DNA of 64,000 nucleotides from Pandoraea aquatica (GTDB lineage Bacteria; Pseudomonadota; Gammaproteobacteria; Burkholderiales; Burkholderiaceae): NCBI RefSeq assembly GCF_902459565.1, contig NZ_CABPSN010000011.1, positions 62,001 to 126,000 of the forward strand, read 5' to 3'. Shown piece by piece: positions 18,071 to 28,790 of this stretch (position 1 is its first letter; each line of letters starts with the position of its first letter). The notes under the pieces were generated by a model. It saw only the letters and a program-made list of their open reading frames with translations, ran no database searches and was not told where the DNA came from. The position numbers and the translations under genes were made by a program.

Positions 18071-20536
18071 TCAGGGCTTGCTGTTGAACATGTCCAGGAT
18101 GCGCTGACGCTCCTGGCGGTCCACAGGGGCCGGCGCGGGCGCAGGTGACGGCATCGCCCCCGGCTGCGCCGGCATCTGACCGGGCAGGGCGCCGGTCGAC
18201 GGCCCCGGCGCTGCCGAGCCGTCCGGTGCCGTCTCTGCACTCAGGCCAACGGTGCTGACGGCGCGTCCCGGCGGATAGTCGTCGTAGTAGTAATCGCCAT
18301 TCGCCTGAATGACGCCCGGCGGCATCGCGCGAGGAGACTCCGGTACCCCGCGCAGCGCCTTCGACATGTAGTCGATCCAGATCGGCAACGCCAGACCGCC
18401 CCCGGTTTCACGATCGCCCAGATTGCGCGGCTGATCGAAACCGATCCAGGCAACCCCCACCAACTGAGACTGATAACCGGCGAACCACGCGTCGTGCGAA
18501 TCGTTCGTCGTGCCCGTCTTGCCCGCGAGATCGCTGCGCTTGAGCACGTTGGTCTTTGCGGCCGTGCCGCGCGTCGCCACATCGTGCAGCATCGAATTCA
18601 TGAGGAAGGCGTTACGCGCCGGAATGGCACGAATCGACTCGTCGCCTGCCGCAACCGGCTTCTCTTCCATGATCACGTTGCCCTTCGAATCGGTGATGCG
18701 GGCCACGATGAATGGATTGACGCGGAAGCCACCGTTGGCGAACACCGCAAAACCGCTCGCCATTTGCAGTGGTGTCACCATGCCCGCGCCCAGCGCCATC
18801 GGCAGATAGGCCGGATGCTTGTCCGCTTCGAAGCCGAATCGTCCGATGAATTTCTGGGCATAGGCCGGCGTGATGCTTTGCAGAATGCGGATCGACACGA
18901 GATTGCGGGACCGCATGAGCGCCACGCGCATCGGCTCCGGTCCGTCGAAGCCGCCGCCGTAGTTCTTGGGCTCCCACGGCTGTCCGCCGGTCTGTGCCGC
19001 CGAGAAGTACAGCGGCGCGTCGTTGATGATGGTCGCCGGGGCAAAGCCCTTTTCCAGCGCGGCCGAGTAGATGAACGGCTTGAAGCTCGACCCCGGCTGA
19101 CGCCATGCCTGCGTCACGTGGTTGAACTTGTTGCGGTTGAAGTCGAACCCGCCGACCAGCGAGCGGATGGCGCCGTTTTGCGGGTCGAGCGAGACGAATG
19201 CCGCTTCGATGTCCGGCATCTGGACGATGCGCCAATTGTCCTTGGCATCCTTCGTCACACGGATGACGGAACCCGGACGAATCCGCTGTTTCGGCTGCGC
19301 TTTGGCGCTCAACCCGGCGGCGGCGAATCGCAGTCCGTCGCCCGTCACGGTGACATCGTCGCCATTCAGAAGCACCGCTTTCACTTGCTGGGGCGATGCG
19401 GCGAGCACCACGGCCGCGACCATATCGCCACTGTCCGGATGCTCGACCAGCGTGTCGTCGATCAACTGTTCGCGTTCGTCCTTGCCGTCCGGCAGGTCGA
19501 TATTCGCTTCGGGGCCGCGATAGCCGTGGCGCAGCTCGTACGCCATGACGCCCGCACGCAGCGCTTCGTACGCCGCTTCCTGATCCGCCGAATTAATGGT
19601 CGTGTAGACGTTGAAACCGCGCGTGTAGATCTCATCCTTAAACTGCGCGTAGAGCAGTTGACGCACCATTTCCGCCACATAACCGGCGTGCACGCTGAAT
19701 TCGCTACCCAGCCCACGCACCACCAGTTCCTGCGCGATCGCCTGATCGTATTCGGCCTTGGATGCATATCCGAGGTCGTACATGCGCTTCAGAATGTATT
19801 CCTGACGCACACGCGCACGCTTGTAATTGACGATCGGGTTATAGGCCGACGGCGCTTTCGGCAGCCCGGCAAGCATGGCGGCCTCGGCGAGCGTGATGTC
19901 CTTCAGATCCTTGCCGAAATAGACGCGTGCTGCGCTGGCGAAGCCGTAGGCACGCTCTCCGAGATAGATCTGATTCATGTACAGCTCGAGAATCTGATCT
20001 TTGGTCAGGCGCGATTCGATCTTGTAGGCGAGGAGCGCTTCGTAAATCTTACGTGTGTACGTCTTCTCGCTGGACAGGAAGAAGTTACGCGCAACTTGCA
20101 TGGTGATCGTGCTCGCCCCCTGCGACGAGCCGCCGCGCGTGAAGTTCGCGACGCCCGCGCGGAAGATGCCGATGAAGTCGACGCCGCCGTGCTGATAGAA
20201 GCGGTCGTCCTCGATAGCGAGGACGGCTTTCTTCATGACGTCGGGGATATCGGCGAAACGCACGAGATTGCGACGCTCTTCGCCGAATTCGCCGATCTGG
20301 ATTTCGTCGGCCGTATAGATGCGCAGCGGAATCTTCGGCCGATAGTCGACGATCGTGTCGAGCGACGGCAGCTGTGGCGTCATCACCACCAGGATGTACC
20401 CCGCGAGCAACGCGCCGCAGACGGCCATCGCAGCGATCAGACCTACGAACCATAGTGCGATGCGCAGCCAGATGGAGCGGCGCGGTTTGGGCGGACGCTT
20501 GTCGCGGGGTGTCTCGGTTTGGGGTGTGCTTGCCAT
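18071..20536 (-). CDS. mrcA: Penicillin-binding protein 1A
   Basis: This bifunctional peptidoglycan synthase (glycosyltransferase plus transpeptidase) is anchored in the inner membrane. At 821 residues it has one N-terminal membrane segment (about 24-51). The glycosyltransferase domain has catalytic Glu109 in IEDDRFYQHGG and the GASTITMQ and LYMNQIYLG blocks. The transpeptidase motifs are GSSFKPF (SxxK), SRN (SxN) and GKTGTTND (KTG). The C-terminal 70 residues are Pro/Ala-rich. It is divergent from pilM, across a 244-bp gap in which I see no clear promoter. PBP1A next to pilMNOPQ is common in proteobacteria. Confidence 0.97.
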   Translation of the reverse strand: MASTPQTETPRDKRPPKPRRSIWLRIALWFVGLIAAMAVCGALLAGYILVVMTPQLPSLDTIVDYRPKIPLRIYTADEIQIGEFGEERRNLVRFADIPDVMKKAVLAIEDDRFYQHGGVDFIGIFRAGVANFTRGGSSQGASTITMQVARNFFLSSEKTYTRKIYEALLAYKIESRLTKDQILELYMNQIYLGERAYGFASAARVYFGKDLKDITLAEAAMLAGLPKAPSAYNPIVNYKRARVRQEYILKRMYDLGYASKAEYDQAIAQELVVRGLGSEFSVHAGYVAEMVRQLLYAQFKDEIYTRGFNVYTTINSADQEAAYEALRAGVMAYELRHGYRGPEANIDLPDGKDEREQLIDDTLVEHPDSGDMVAAVVLAASPQQVKAVLLNGDDVTVTGDGLRFAAAGLSAKAQPKQRIRPGSVIRVTKDAKDNWRIVQMPDIEAAFVSLDPQNGAIRSLVGGFDFNRNKFNHVTQAWRQPGSSFKPFIYSAALEKGFAPATIINDAPLYFSAAQTGGQPWEPKNYGGGFDGPEPMRVALMRSRNLVSIRILQSITPAYAQKFIGRFGFEADKHPAYLPMALGAGMVTPLQMASGFAVFANGGFRVNPFIVARITDSKGNVIMEEKPVAAGDESIRAIPARNAFLMNSMLHDVATRGTAAKTNVLKRSDLAGKTGTTNDSHDAWFAGYQSQLVGVAWIGFDQPRNLGDRETGGGLALPIWIDYMSKALRGVPESPRAMPPGVIQANGDYYYDDYPPGRAVSTVGLSAETAPDGSAAPGPSTGALPGQMPAQPGAMPSPAPAPAPVDRQERQRILDMFNSKP

Positions 20537-20780
20537 GGGAGAACCGGAAAAAACGATGGGCCGATTATAACGAACGCCCCGGAACCTCCCTCGACAGCCC
20601 CCCGAAATCGGAGTTTGAGCCTATGGGGACTAGGAATCGTCCGAGCCAAAATCGGCATGAATTCCGAAAGCGCATTTCACCCGCCTTCACCTCGCCAGTA
20701 TTCGGAATCGTCCGATTGGACCGCTGTGCCATGCCCGATAGCATCGATCGCATCGATACGACGAAAGGCGGGAGGAAGTC

Positions 20781-21899
20781 ATGATCGCAGCGGTTTTGCG
20801 CGGGATGCGCCACTTGGGGACGCAGTGGGCGACGACGACGGTGATGAAAGCGATGACGGCAATGAGGCCGGGCAGAGGTGGCGGCGGTTGCGGAATCCAC
20901 TTCGACGCTAATGGCATGCAATTCGTTCGCATCATGCGAACGCCGGGAAGCGGCCGATTGCGTCTGGATGTCTATGGGGCTGCTGCGCTGGAAGACGACA
21001 TGCTGCGAGGCGCATTGATCGTCAAGCCGGAAGCGGTGGCGCGTCGTCTGGAGGAATTGCTGGAGCGTCTGGGCACACGGGCACAGGCCTTGCAGGACGA
21101 CGCCATCGTCCTCGCGCTCCCGTCGCACGGACTGAAAACGCAGGTGATCGACTGCCCGGCGGATCTGCCGCCGCGCGCGTTGCGGGCGTGGTGCGAGCGG
21201 CGCGCGGCGTTATTGCTGCCGGGCGATGGCGATCTCGACATGCGCAGCCGTGTCGGCGTGGCGTGGGCTGACCCGGGCAGCCATCGTCTGAGGCTTTACG
21301 CCTGTGAAGCGACCCCGGTCGACGACAGGCTGGCCGTGCTGGAAATGTCCGGGCTACGTGCACAAGCCATCGATGCGGCGCATCAGGCGGGGCGGCGAGC
21401 GTTTCTGTGGGCGCAAGGCGCAGAACGCCGTACATCCGCATCAAGCGATCACGATGCCGTTGTGCCCGACGCCTCCATCGGTCAAGTGCGAATATCCGCG
21501 CCGGGCGCGCTACTACAGATCGATGCCCAAACGCTTGATCTGGCGGTATTCGATGGTGAGGTTTGCGTCGGGGATGTTCGTGAGCGCTATGACGGCGTTC
21601 GTGGGCACCCGGAAGCGTTGGCAAGCGTCGTTCGGGATTTGACACGAGCATTGCCGGTCGCACCGCGCGTCATCGATGTCGCGACACAGGGGGCTAGCCC
21701 GGCAGAACTGGTGGCGATCTGTGACGCTGTTGCAGACGCATGCCGCGTCGCGGTGCGCCCCTTCGACCCACTCGCGACATTCGAGGGCTCCGATCCTGCC
21801 GGCGCACATCAGGAGTCATTCGTGCCGCGTGCGGCGCTGGCCGTGCCCTGTGGGCTGGCGCTGCGCGCCATATCGATGCAGGGGGTGGCATGCGGCTGA
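20781..21899 (+). CDS. pilM: Type IV pilus assembly protein PilM-like
   Basis: PilM is a cytoplasmic actin/FtsA-like protein that binds the N-terminus of PilN and links the pilus motor to the inner-membrane alignment complex. The ATG at 20781 has GGAGGAAG upstream. The product is 372 residues. Family resemblance is modest: the N-terminal GIHFDANGMQFVRI strand, a PSHGLKTQVIDCP segment and the C-terminal PCGLALRAI, which matches the usual GLALR end. The first 30 residues are an Arg/Gly-rich extension. Position before a PilN-like gene and aroK supports the call; sequence alone would be weak. Confidence 0.75.
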   Translation: MIAAVLRGMRHLGTQWATTTVMKAMTAMRPGRGGGGCGIHFDANGMQFVRIMRTPGSGRLRLDVYGAAALEDDMLRGALIVKPEAVARRLEELLERLGTRAQALQDDAIVLALPSHGLKTQVIDCPADLPPRALRAWCERRAALLLPGDGDLDMRSRVGVAWADPGSHRLRLYACEATPVDDRLAVLEMSGLRAQAIDAAHQAGRRAFLWAQGAERRTSASSDHDAVVPDASIGQVRISAPGALLQIDAQTLDLAVFDGEVCVGDVRERYDGVRGHPEALASVVRDLTRALPVAPRVIDVATQGASPAELVAICDAVADACRVAVRPFDPLATFEGSDPAGAHQESFVPRAALAVPCGLALRAISMQGVACG

Positions 21900-22561
21900 C
21901 GAAAGTATTTGCACCGCTTGATTTCCTTCCCACGCTGGCGCAACGGCGCCGCTGCGATATCCAACGGCAATGGCGAATCTGGGCATGCATTGCGGCGTGC
22001 GGTGCGACGGCTTCGCTAGTGCCCATTGCGTGGGACCTTTACCAACGACGCGAGATGCAGACGCAGCAAATGGCATTGCGCGCGACGAGGGAGAGGTTGG
22101 CCGCAGAGGTGGCGGCGTTCGACATGACGCGGCGACAGTTAGTCGAGCTGGGTGCTCACCGCAGAGCCGTCGTTGCGCTGGTTGAGCGCCGACCGGCTGC
22201 GGCCGATCGTCTGCTCGACATCATGCGGGCCTGCGCCGACGGCGTGCGGCTGTCGATGGTGAAGACGGCGGAGGCGCATCTGCGAATCGAAGGTTATGCA
22301 ATAACGCAATCGCGGGTGCGTGAAACGCAGAAGCGGTTGCGCGCGTTGCCGTGGGTGAGCAAGGTCAAGGAGGTCGAATCGAGCGTGGTGCCCGAGAGCG
22401 TTCGGCGTCAATGGACTGACGCGCAGACGTCGGCCGGTGCACCGAACGTTCGTCGCTTTACGCTGCGCATCGAGTTGAAACCCGCGCCTACACCCGTCTT
22501 GCTGGCCGCTGCCGCGGATCTCGACGCCCAACCGACGCAGGAGGTGCCTGATGTACGGTGA
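21890..22561 (+). CDS. pilN: Type IV pilus assembly protein PilN-like
   Basis: PilN is a bitopic inner-membrane protein whose cytoplasmic N-terminus binds PilM and whose periplasmic part pairs with PilO. The product is 223 residues. It has a short cytoplasmic end with a PLDFLPTLAQRR segment reminiscent of the PilM-binding INLLP motif, one membrane segment (IWACIAACGATASLVPIAW, about 29-47), a coiled-coil-prone stretch and a ferredoxin-like domain. The ATG overlaps the pilM stop by 10 nt, and the stop overlaps the next start by 11 nt, so translation is probably coupled. Confidence 0.78.
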   Translation: MRLTKVFAPLDFLPTLAQRRRCDIQRQWRIWACIAACGATASLVPIAWDLYQRREMQTQQMALRATRERLAAEVAAFDMTRRQLVELGAHRRAVVALVERRPAAADRLLDIMRACADGVRLSMVKTAEAHLRIEGYAITQSRVRETQKRLRALPWVSKVKEVESSVVPESVRRQWTDAQTSAGAPNVRRFTLRIELKPAPTPVLLAAAADLDAQPTQEVPDVR

Positions 22562-25274
22562 AAATCACCCGCCAGACGACGTGCGTGACATGTTCCATGA
22601 CGCTACGGCGCGTTGGCGGGCCCGTTGGAGGGCATGGTTTTCCGTTTCACCGACCGAATGGACGCCAGCTGTACGGTGGGGACTTGCGATTGTTGCGGCG
22701 CTGACGGGCTTCTGTCTCGCGTGGTCGATTGGATGGCTGATGAGTCTCCCGGCGCGTGCGGCCCTGAAACAGGGGCTCGACGTCGAGCGGCAGATGCTAG
22801 CGCGCGCCAACAACGCTGCGGACCACTTACCCGCACTCATGCGCCGGCTTCAGAGCGAAGGTGCGCAAACGCGAACATGGCAGCGCATGCTGCCCGTCGT
22901 CGATCCGGGGACGGCAGAAATTGCAGGGATATCGGTTGGTGAGTCGCCAGTCTCGTCAACCTTGTCGGAGCATGCAAGTGACGCTCCCGAGACTGACGAC
23001 GAGGCCCTTGCAGCCTGGCGTGCCGATCTTGAGCAGTTGGTCTCACGGAGCGGGCTGGCTTTGGAGTCTTCTCGTCCGGGACAGGCGGCAGTCTCCGGCG
23101 AACTTGAAACCGAGCGCGCCGAGTTGCGTGTCCGGGGAACGGTCGCGAGGTTGCTCGGCTGGCTTGCCGAGATCGATCGGGTGCCACGGCATCTGGCGGT
23201 TGAGCAGTTCTCGCTGGATGGCCCTCGTGTGCAAACCAGAACCGCCGGCACAGCGGTGCATGCCGACAACGAGGAGGCAACGTTGACCGTCACCGTGTCG
23301 GCGTACCGGTGGCGCCGCACGGCCGCGCCCGCAGAGCCGCTTGACACACAGATCACACTTGCGCTCCCCGCGCTGCCGGAGCCGCCACCGCGATGGGAGA
23401 TGCCGGCAGATGTCATCGACGTGTTTCGCACGCCTATGACACGCCGGTCTGCACAGGATGCCGTGACCATGGCCGAATCGATGCCTCAGGTGCCGGTCGA
23501 GAATGCCGAACCCGTGGGGGCAATGCGTGCCGGTGCTCGCCGCGTGGTGCTGCGTCGGACCGCCACCTCCGGACTGACGGCCACCTGGAGCGATGACGGT
23601 GCATGGCCGGGTAAGTCGCTGTCGAATGCCGACCCTTCGACGGTGGACGTGGCTTTGCACGGCGTCGAAGCGGCCGACGCGCTGCGGGCATTTGCGAAGT
23701 TGACCGGTCGGAGCGTGGCCATCGGCGAGCGCGTCACGGGGCGTATCGACATGGAGGTGACGGGGGTGTCTGCGGCGACGGCGTTCGACGTCATGATCCG
23801 AAGTGCAGGCCTCGGCGTGCAATCCGTGAACGGCGTCGACTGGATTGCGCCGCGCGCCGATCTGCTGGCCGATGAGCGAACGCAACTGGAAGCTGCGGCG
23901 AAACGTGAGGCGTTGCTGCCGCTGGGCGCACGCCGATTCCGGTTGAATTATCCGCGGGCGGAGGCATTGCGGGAGATCATCTTGGGGCAGAAGGACAGCA
24001 AAGGGCAGCGGCTCTTGTCCGCGCGTGGCGGTCTTATTGCGGATCCCCGCACAAATCAGCTATTTGTCACCGACCTGCCCGAGAAGCTCGATGCGTTGGC
24101 GTCGTTCATTGCGCGCATCGACGTACCCGTGCGCCAGGTGCTGATCGAGGCCCGCATCGTCGAAGCCGATGACCGGTTCAGTGAGTCGCTCGGCGTCCGG
24201 CTGGCGGGACAACACGGAGCCGCCAATGCAGGACGGGGCGGCGACAAGCGTCCAACGTCGGATGGGGGATCGTTCGATGTGCCGGCCGGCGGCAGCGACT
24301 CGAACGGTGGCGCACTCCGGGCTACGGGGTCCGACGGCACTCGCGGAGCGGGTGGCGACGCGAGCGCTCCCGGCAGCGCGGTAGATATCGGGCTTTCGGC
24401 GGCGGCGCTGGCGGGTGTGGCACCGCCGAGTCTGGCGATCACGTTATTCGGCCGGTCCGCGAGTCGTTTCCTGCAATTGGAACTCTCCGCATTGGAGACC
24501 AGCGGGCGAGGGCGAGTGGTCTCCCGTCCGCGCGTGGTCACGGCAGACAAGGTGCAGGCCCTCATCGAGCAAGGCACGGAATTGCCTTATCAAACGCGCA
24601 ATGGCCGGCGCAATGTGGCATCCGTGCAGTTCCGCAAGGCGACCCTGAGACTGGAAGTCACGCCCTTGATTACGCCCGACGGGCAAGTGATTCTGGATGT
24701 GGATGTGCGCAAGGACAGCGTTGGGCAGGCCGTCGCCGAGGGATTTGCCGTGGATACCCGGCACGTCCGGACACAGGTGCAGGTCGAAAGCGGCGGGACG
24801 GTCGCGATCGGTGGGATTTACCAGGAAGTGAAGCGGGACAGCCGCGCAAGCGTTCCCTGGCTGGGGGAAGTGCCGGTACTGGGCGCACTTTTCCGTAACC
24901 GCGCCAATGAGGACCGGCGCACGGAGTTGTTGGTGTTCCTGACGCCCAGCGTGGTGCCGGATGGCGCGGCAATCGGCGCTCCCGACGCGTTGGACGGCGG
25001 CACAGCGGGGCAGGGTGGTGCATCGCCCCCCCGCTCAGACGATCTGCCTGATGACCTGAATGACGACCTTCCTCCTGGCCATCCCCGGCTTCTCGGGGTG
25101 TTCCCCGAGGCGACGCGTTCCGCACGCCCGACGCAGATACCGGTATCATCAGGGATTGGAACCCAAATATCAGCGATTTATGCTGGAAAACGTAATACTT
25201 GTCGGACTGATGGGGGCGGGCAAGACCACGGTTGGACGCGCAGTGGCACGACGCCTTGGACGGCAGTTCTATGA
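22551..25274 (+). CDS. pilQ: PilO-like / PilQ secretin fusion protein
   Basis: One open frame of 907 residues combines what are normally pilO, (pilP) and pilQ. Residues 1-257 look like PilO: a cytoplasmic end, membrane segment about 42-67, a coiled coil and a PilO domain ([23 protein letters not shown]). Residues 258-340 are a Pro-rich linker, perhaps a PilP remnant (VIDVFRTP). Residues about 362-433 form an STN/N0 domain, 460-530 an N1 domain, and 532-800 the secretin, with a Gly/Ser-rich insert near 552-612 and the signature [14 protein letters not shown] (769-782). No internal signal peptide precedes the secretin half, and no separate pilP or pilQ is seen. The tail from about residue 802 is low-complexity, and its last ~32 codons overlap aroK out of frame. 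Confidence 0.82.
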   Translation: MYGENHPPDDVRDMFHDATARWRARWRAWFSVSPTEWTPAVRWGLAIVAALTGFCLAWSIGWLMSLPARAALKQGLDVERQMLARANNAADHLPALMRRLQSEGAQTRTWQRMLPVVDPGTAEIAGISVGESPVSSTLSEHASDAPETDDEALAAWRADLEQLVSRSGLALESSRPGQAAVSGELETERAELRVRGTVARLLGWLAEIDRVPRHLAVEQFSLDGPRVQTRTAGTAVHADNEEATLTVTVSAYRWRRTAAPAEPLDTQITLALPALPEPPPRWEMPADVIDVFRTPMTRRSAQDAVTMAESMPQVPVENAEPVGAMRAGARRVVLRRTATSGLTATWSDDGAWPGKSLSNADPSTVDVALHGVEAADALRAFAKLTGRSVAIGERVTGRIDMEVTGVSAATAFDVMIRSAGLGVQSVNGVDWIAPRADLLADERTQLEAAAKREALLPLGARRFRLNYPRAEALREIILGQKDSKGQRLLSARGGLIADPRTNQLFVTDLPEKLDALASFIARIDVPVRQVLIEARIVEADDRFSESLGVRLAGQHGAANAGRGGDKRPTSDGGSFDVPAGGSDSNGGALRATGSDGTRGAGGDASAPGSAVDIGLSAAALAGVAPPSLAITLFGRSASRFLQLELSALETSGRGRVVSRPRVVTADKVQALIEQGTELPYQTRNGRRNVASVQFRKATLRLEVTPLITPDGQVILDVDVRKDSVGQAVAEGFAVDTRHVRTQVQVESGGTVAIGGIYQEVKRDSRASVPWLGEVPVLGALFRNRANEDRRTELLVFLTPSVVPDGAAIGAPDALDGGTAGQGGASPPRSDDLPDDLNDDLPPGHPRLLGVFPEATRSARPTQIPVSSGIGTQISAIYAGKRNTCRTDGGGQDHGWTRSGTTPWTAVL

Positions 25275-25926
25275 CTCCGACCATGAGATCGAAGCGCGCA
25301 CAGGCGTGCGCATTCCGGTCATCTTCGAGCATGAAGGCGAGGACGGCTTTCGTCAGCGCGAAACCCAGACCATCGACGAACTCACCCAACGCAGCGGAAT
25401 CGTTCTCGCCACTGGCGGGGGCGCGGTGTTGCGCGCAGAGAACCGCGAGTACATCAAATCGCGCGGTACGGTGGTCTATCTGCGCGCCAATCCGCACGAT
25501 CTCTGGTTGCGCACGCGTCGCGACAAGAATCGTCCGTTGCTGCAAACGGCAGATCCGCGTGCGCGACTCGAACAGCTGTATCAGGAGCGCGACGGGCTTT
25601 ACCGGGAATGCGCGACGTTCATCATCGAAACTGGCCGGCCAAGCGTCAATGCGCTCGTCAACATGGTGCTGATGCAACTGGAAATGGCGGGCATCGTGCC
25701 GAGCAACGCAGCGCCGTTGCCCGATGCGATGGATGCGGCCGACGTGATGGATGCGGCGGATGTGACGGATGCTGCTGATGCGGCGGGTACTTCGGAAAGC
25801 GCACATCGCGATGCCGAAGCGGGCCAGACGCCTCCGGAAGCCGTCGGCGCGACGCGTGCAGTGGACACCGGTGAGTCGGTCCCGACAGCGCCTGCGTCGC
25901 CTGGCCGTGATACCTTTCCTCGCTGA
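25180..25926 (+). CDS. aroK: Shikimate kinase with Asp/Ala-rich C-terminal extension
   Basis: AroK phosphorylates shikimate at the 3-hydroxyl in the chorismate pathway. I chose the ATG at 25180 ([20 protein letters not shown]), which puts the P-loop at the usual place, although no Shine-Dalgarno is visible and the start lies within the secretin gene. Substrate and lid residues are in [16 protein letters not shown] and [11 protein letters not shown]. The product is 248 residues. The enzyme proper ends near residue 180, and about 65 extra residues contain a DAADVM-type repeat. aroB follows after 63 nt. Confidence 0.95.
   Translation: MLENVILVGLMGAGKTTVGRAVARRLGRQFYDSDHEIEARTGVRIPVIFEHEGEDGFRQRETQTIDELTQRSGIVLATGGGAVLRAENREYIKSRGTVVYLRANPHDLWLRTRRDKNRPLLQTADPRARLEQLYQERDGLYRECATFIIETGRPSVNALVNMVLMQLEMAGIVPSNAAPLPDAMDAADVMDAADVTDAADAAGTSESAHRDAEAGQTPPEAVGATRAVDTGESVPTAPASPGRDTFPR
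25723..25785 (+). repeat. 18-bp tandem repeat in the 3' end of aroK
   Basis: A half unit GATGCGATG is followed by three 18-bp units at 25732, 25750 and 25768 (first unit GATGCGGCCGACGTGATG, later ones diverged at third positions and in the last unit). They encode [12 protein letters not shown] and DAADAA. The length is in frame, so copy-number change would keep the reading frame. Confidence 0.85.
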
Positions 25927-25989
25927 TAGCGGCCCGCACGGAACGCACGGCCCGATATTGCAGAACATGACAAGAAGCCAACAAGCGGC

Positions 25990-27066
25990 ATGATTACCCT
26001 GAAACTCGACCTTGGCGAGCGCGCCTATCCCATTCACATCGGCACCGATCTGCTGACGCAGGACGCGCTGTTTGCACCGCACGTGCGCGGCACGCATGCC
26101 GTGATCGTGACGAACACGACCGTCGATCCGCTTTATGCGGAACGGGTCGAGGCGACGTTGCAACGTCTCGGCAAGCGCGTCGTGAAAGCGGTGCTGCCCG
26201 ATGGCGAGGCGTACAAGAACTGGCAGACGCTCAACCTGATCTTCGACGAACTGCTCGGTGCGCAAGCGGACCGTAAGGCCACGCTGATCGCACTGGGGGG
26301 CGGCGTGGTCGGCGACATGACCGGGTTTGCCGCCGCGTGCTATATGCGCGGCGTCCCCTTCGTTCAGGTGCCGACGACGCTGCTTTCGCAGGTCGACTCG
26401 TCGGTCGGCGGCAAGACGGGCATCAACCACCCGCTCGGTAAGAACATGATCGGCGCGTTCTGGCAGCCGAGCGCCGTGCTGGCCGATATCGGCACGCTGT
26501 CGACGTTGCCGGATCGTGAACTGGCGGCCGGCATGGCCGAAGTGATCAAACACGGCGCGATTGCAGACGAGAAGTACTTCGACTGGATCGAAGCCAATAT
26601 CGATGCCCTGAACGGTCGCGACACGGCGGCGCTGACGTATGCCGTGCAACGTTCATGCGAAATCAAGGCGCAGGTCGTGGCCAGCGACGAACGCGAGCAG
26701 GGGCTGCGCGCCACGCTCAACTTCGGTCATACGTTCGGTCACGCGATCGAATCCGGTCTGGGCTATGGCGAATGGCTGCACGGCGAGGCCGTGGGCTGCG
26801 GCATGGTGATGGGGGCGGACCTGTCGGCGCGTCTGGGCTTTATCGACGAGACGATGGTGCAGCGAATCAAGACGCTGGTTGCGGCGGCCAAGCTGCCCGT
26901 GACGGGGCCGGACCTCGGTGAGGATCGCTATATCGATCTGATGCGTGTCGACAAGAAGGCAGAAGGCGGCGATATCCGCTTTGTGCTGCTCAACCGGTTG
27001 GGGCAGGCGTTCATGACGAGCGTGCCCGACGCCGAACTTCGCGCCACGCTGCGCGCTAACGTCTGA
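25990..27066 (+). CDS. aroB: 3-dehydroquinate synthase
   Basis: AroB converts DAHP to 3-dehydroquinate with NAD and a metal ion. The product is 358 residues, as expected. Visible blocks are NAD-binding [19 protein letters not shown], the substrate-binding [17 protein letters not shown], metal-ligand Glu in AEVIKHGAI, and the His ligands in [10 protein letters not shown] and [10 protein letters not shown]. The upstream site is weak. The aroK-aroB pair downstream of pil genes is the usual proteobacterial order. Confidence 0.98.
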   Translation: MITLKLDLGERAYPIHIGTDLLTQDALFAPHVRGTHAVIVTNTTVDPLYAERVEATLQRLGKRVVKAVLPDGEAYKNWQTLNLIFDELLGAQADRKATLIALGGGVVGDMTGFAAACYMRGVPFVQVPTTLLSQVDSSVGGKTGINHPLGKNMIGAFWQPSAVLADIGTLSTLPDRELAAGMAEVIKHGAIADEKYFDWIEANIDALNGRDTAALTYAVQRSCEIKAQVVASDEREQGLRATLNFGHTFGHAIESGLGYGEWLHGEAVGCGMVMGADLSARLGFIDETMVQRIKTLVAAAKLPVTGPDLGEDRYIDLMRVDKKAEGGDIRFVLLNRLGQAFMTSVPDAELRATLRANV

Positions 27067-27082
27067 GACCGGAGGGCTGGCG

Positions 27083-28219
27083 ATGATCGATTACGAAGCG
27101 TCGCTTGCCCCATACGCGGCGCGCTCCACCGCGTCACGTGGCCGGCGCTTCGCGGAAAGCGCGCCCACAACTCGCACCGAGTTCCAACGCGACCGCGACC
27201 GCATCATCCATTCGACGGCGTTTCGGCGTCTCGAGTACAAGACGCAGGTCTTCGTGAATCACGAAGGCGATCTGTTTCGCACACGTCTCACGCACAGTCT
27301 CGAAGTGGCGCAGATCGGGCGGTCGATCGCGCGAAATCTGCGCGTCAACGAGGATCTGGTCGAAGCGGTTGCCCTGGCGCACGATCTCGGCCATACACCG
27401 TTCGGTCATGCGGGGCAGGACGCGCTGAATGTTTGTATGCAGGACTATGGTGGGTTCGAGCACAACTTGCAGAGCCTCATCGTGGTCGATGAACTCGAAG
27501 AACACTACGGCGGCTTTAACGGGCTGAACCTTTGCTTCGAGACGCGCGAAGGCATTCTGAAGCATTGCTCGCGAGCAAACGCGCGTGGGCTTGGCGAGCT
27601 GGGCGAGCGCTTTCTCAAGGGGCTTCAGCCTGGCATCGAAGCGCAGATCGCGAATCTGGCCGACGAGATCGCCTATAACAACCACGACATCGACGACGGT
27701 GTGCGCTCCGGTCTGCTGACGCTCGAACAGCTTGACGAGGTGCCGCTTTGGCACCGGTATTGCACAGAAGCAAAGCTCGCCTGGCCGGACATCTCCGGCC
27801 GTCGTCTGGTGCATGAGACGACGCGGCGCATCATCAACGCGCTGATCGTCGATCTGATTGCGACGACGCGTCAACGTGTCGCCGACGCTTCGCCGTTCTC
27901 CATGGATGACGTGCGCGCTTCAGGGCCGCTCGTCGCATTCAGTGCTGAGATGCGCGAACAGGCGGGAAGTCTCAAGCGGTTCCTGTTCGATAACCTATAT
28001 CGGCACTATCTCGTGATGCGAATGGCCGCCAAGGCGCAACGCATCGTGCAGGAGCTGTTCGAGGCCTTTATTTCCGAACCGCGCCTGTTGCCACCGAACT
28101 ACCGCCCGGCGAATCCCGAAGATCAGCCGCGCTGGATCGCCCACTATGTTGCGGGCATGACCGATCGCTACGCGATTAAGGAATACCGCAGACTGTTCAG
28201 CGTCGAACCGACGCTTTGA
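27083..28219 (+). CDS. dgt: dGTPase-like HD-domain triphosphohydrolase
   Basis: This HD-superfamily enzyme hydrolyses deoxynucleoside triphosphates. At 378 residues it matches the dGTPase-like class 2 proteins rather than the longer E. coli Dgt. Metal-binding residues are in [15 protein letters not shown] and [13 protein letters not shown], with a later [20 protein letters not shown] lies 9 nt before the ATG. It is the last gene of the pil-aro block and is closed by a strong terminator. Confidence 0.94.
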   Translation: MIDYEASLAPYAARSTASRGRRFAESAPTTRTEFQRDRDRIIHSTAFRRLEYKTQVFVNHEGDLFRTRLTHSLEVAQIGRSIARNLRVNEDLVEAVALAHDLGHTPFGHAGQDALNVCMQDYGGFEHNLQSLIVVDELEEHYGGFNGLNLCFETREGILKHCSRANARGLGELGERFLKGLQPGIEAQIANLADEIAYNNHDIDDGVRSGLLTLEQLDEVPLWHRYCTEAKLAWPDISGRRLVHETTRRIINALIVDLIATTRQRVADASPFSMDDVRASGPLVAFSAEMREQAGSLKRFLFDNLYRHYLVMRMAAKAQRIVQELFEAFISEPRLLPPNYRPANPEDQPRWIAHYVAGMTDRYAIKEYRRLFSVEPTL

Positions 28220-28298
28220 GTCATGAGTCATCGATGTTGGACGTTCTCGGGCTTTCGGTTGCGAAATCGGCGACGAGGGGACGGGAGCAAAACGCAAG

Positions 28299-28329
28299 AA
28301 AACAGCCGGCGTTTGCCGGCTGTTTTCAT
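28299..28329. terminator. Bidirectional terminator between dgt and the DUF883 gene
   Basis: A perfect 12-bp stem AAAACAGCCGGC / GCCGGCTGTTTT with loop GTTT carries T-runs on both strands. It sits between convergent genes. Confidence 0.92.
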
Positions 28330-28412
28330 TTCAACTCTGATTCCGTTGAGTTGGACGCGGCTAAAAGGCGACGCGCTTTCGCGACCGCGCCGCCATTGCG
28401 CCGCTGCCGGAA

Positions 28413-28790
28413 TCAACTGCGGCCGAGGATGAAGCCGAGTACCAGTGCTGCTGCGGCCACCGTGCCGACGGTCTGCCACGGGCGCTCGTGCACGTAGCCA
28501 TCGGCCTCTTCCCAGACTTCATTGGCGCGACGGCGCAGATTCGCACGCGCATCGCCGAAGTCGTCGCGCGCCTGACGCAGCTTGTCGCCGATCTCAGCGC
28601 GAAGGGCTTCGACATCCGACGCCGATTTCGCATTGGACAACGCGTGGTCCAAATCATCGAGCAGATCGCGGACTCGCGACGATACATCGCCACTCGCTAA
28701 CCGTGCGGCACGTGCCGTACGACGTCCGGCAAAGCGTGCGTCTTCGATGCCGCTATTGAGTGCCGTTTCCGCTTTCGAGGCAATTCCCAT
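28413..28790 (-). CDS. DUF883 (ElaB/YqjD-like) membrane-tail protein
   Basis: The product is 125 residues. The N-terminal two thirds are charged and helical, likely coiled coil (VRDLLDDLDHALSN, EIGDKLRQARDDFGDARANLRR). The C-terminus is a short membrane anchor VGTVAAAALVLGFILGRS, preceded by the family's VHERPWQTVG. E. coli relatives ElaB and YqjD tether ribosomes to the membrane in stationary phase; whether this one does is inference. The start at 28790 has GGGAG upstream. The 295-bp region behind it (28791-29085) holds only the ompW terminator. Confidence 0.9.
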   Translation of the reverse strand: MGIASKAETALNSGIEDARFAGRRTARAARLASGDVSSRVRDLLDDLDHALSNAKSASDVEALRAEIGDKLRQARDDFGDARANLRRRANEVWEEADGYVHERPWQTVGTVAAAALVLGFILGRS

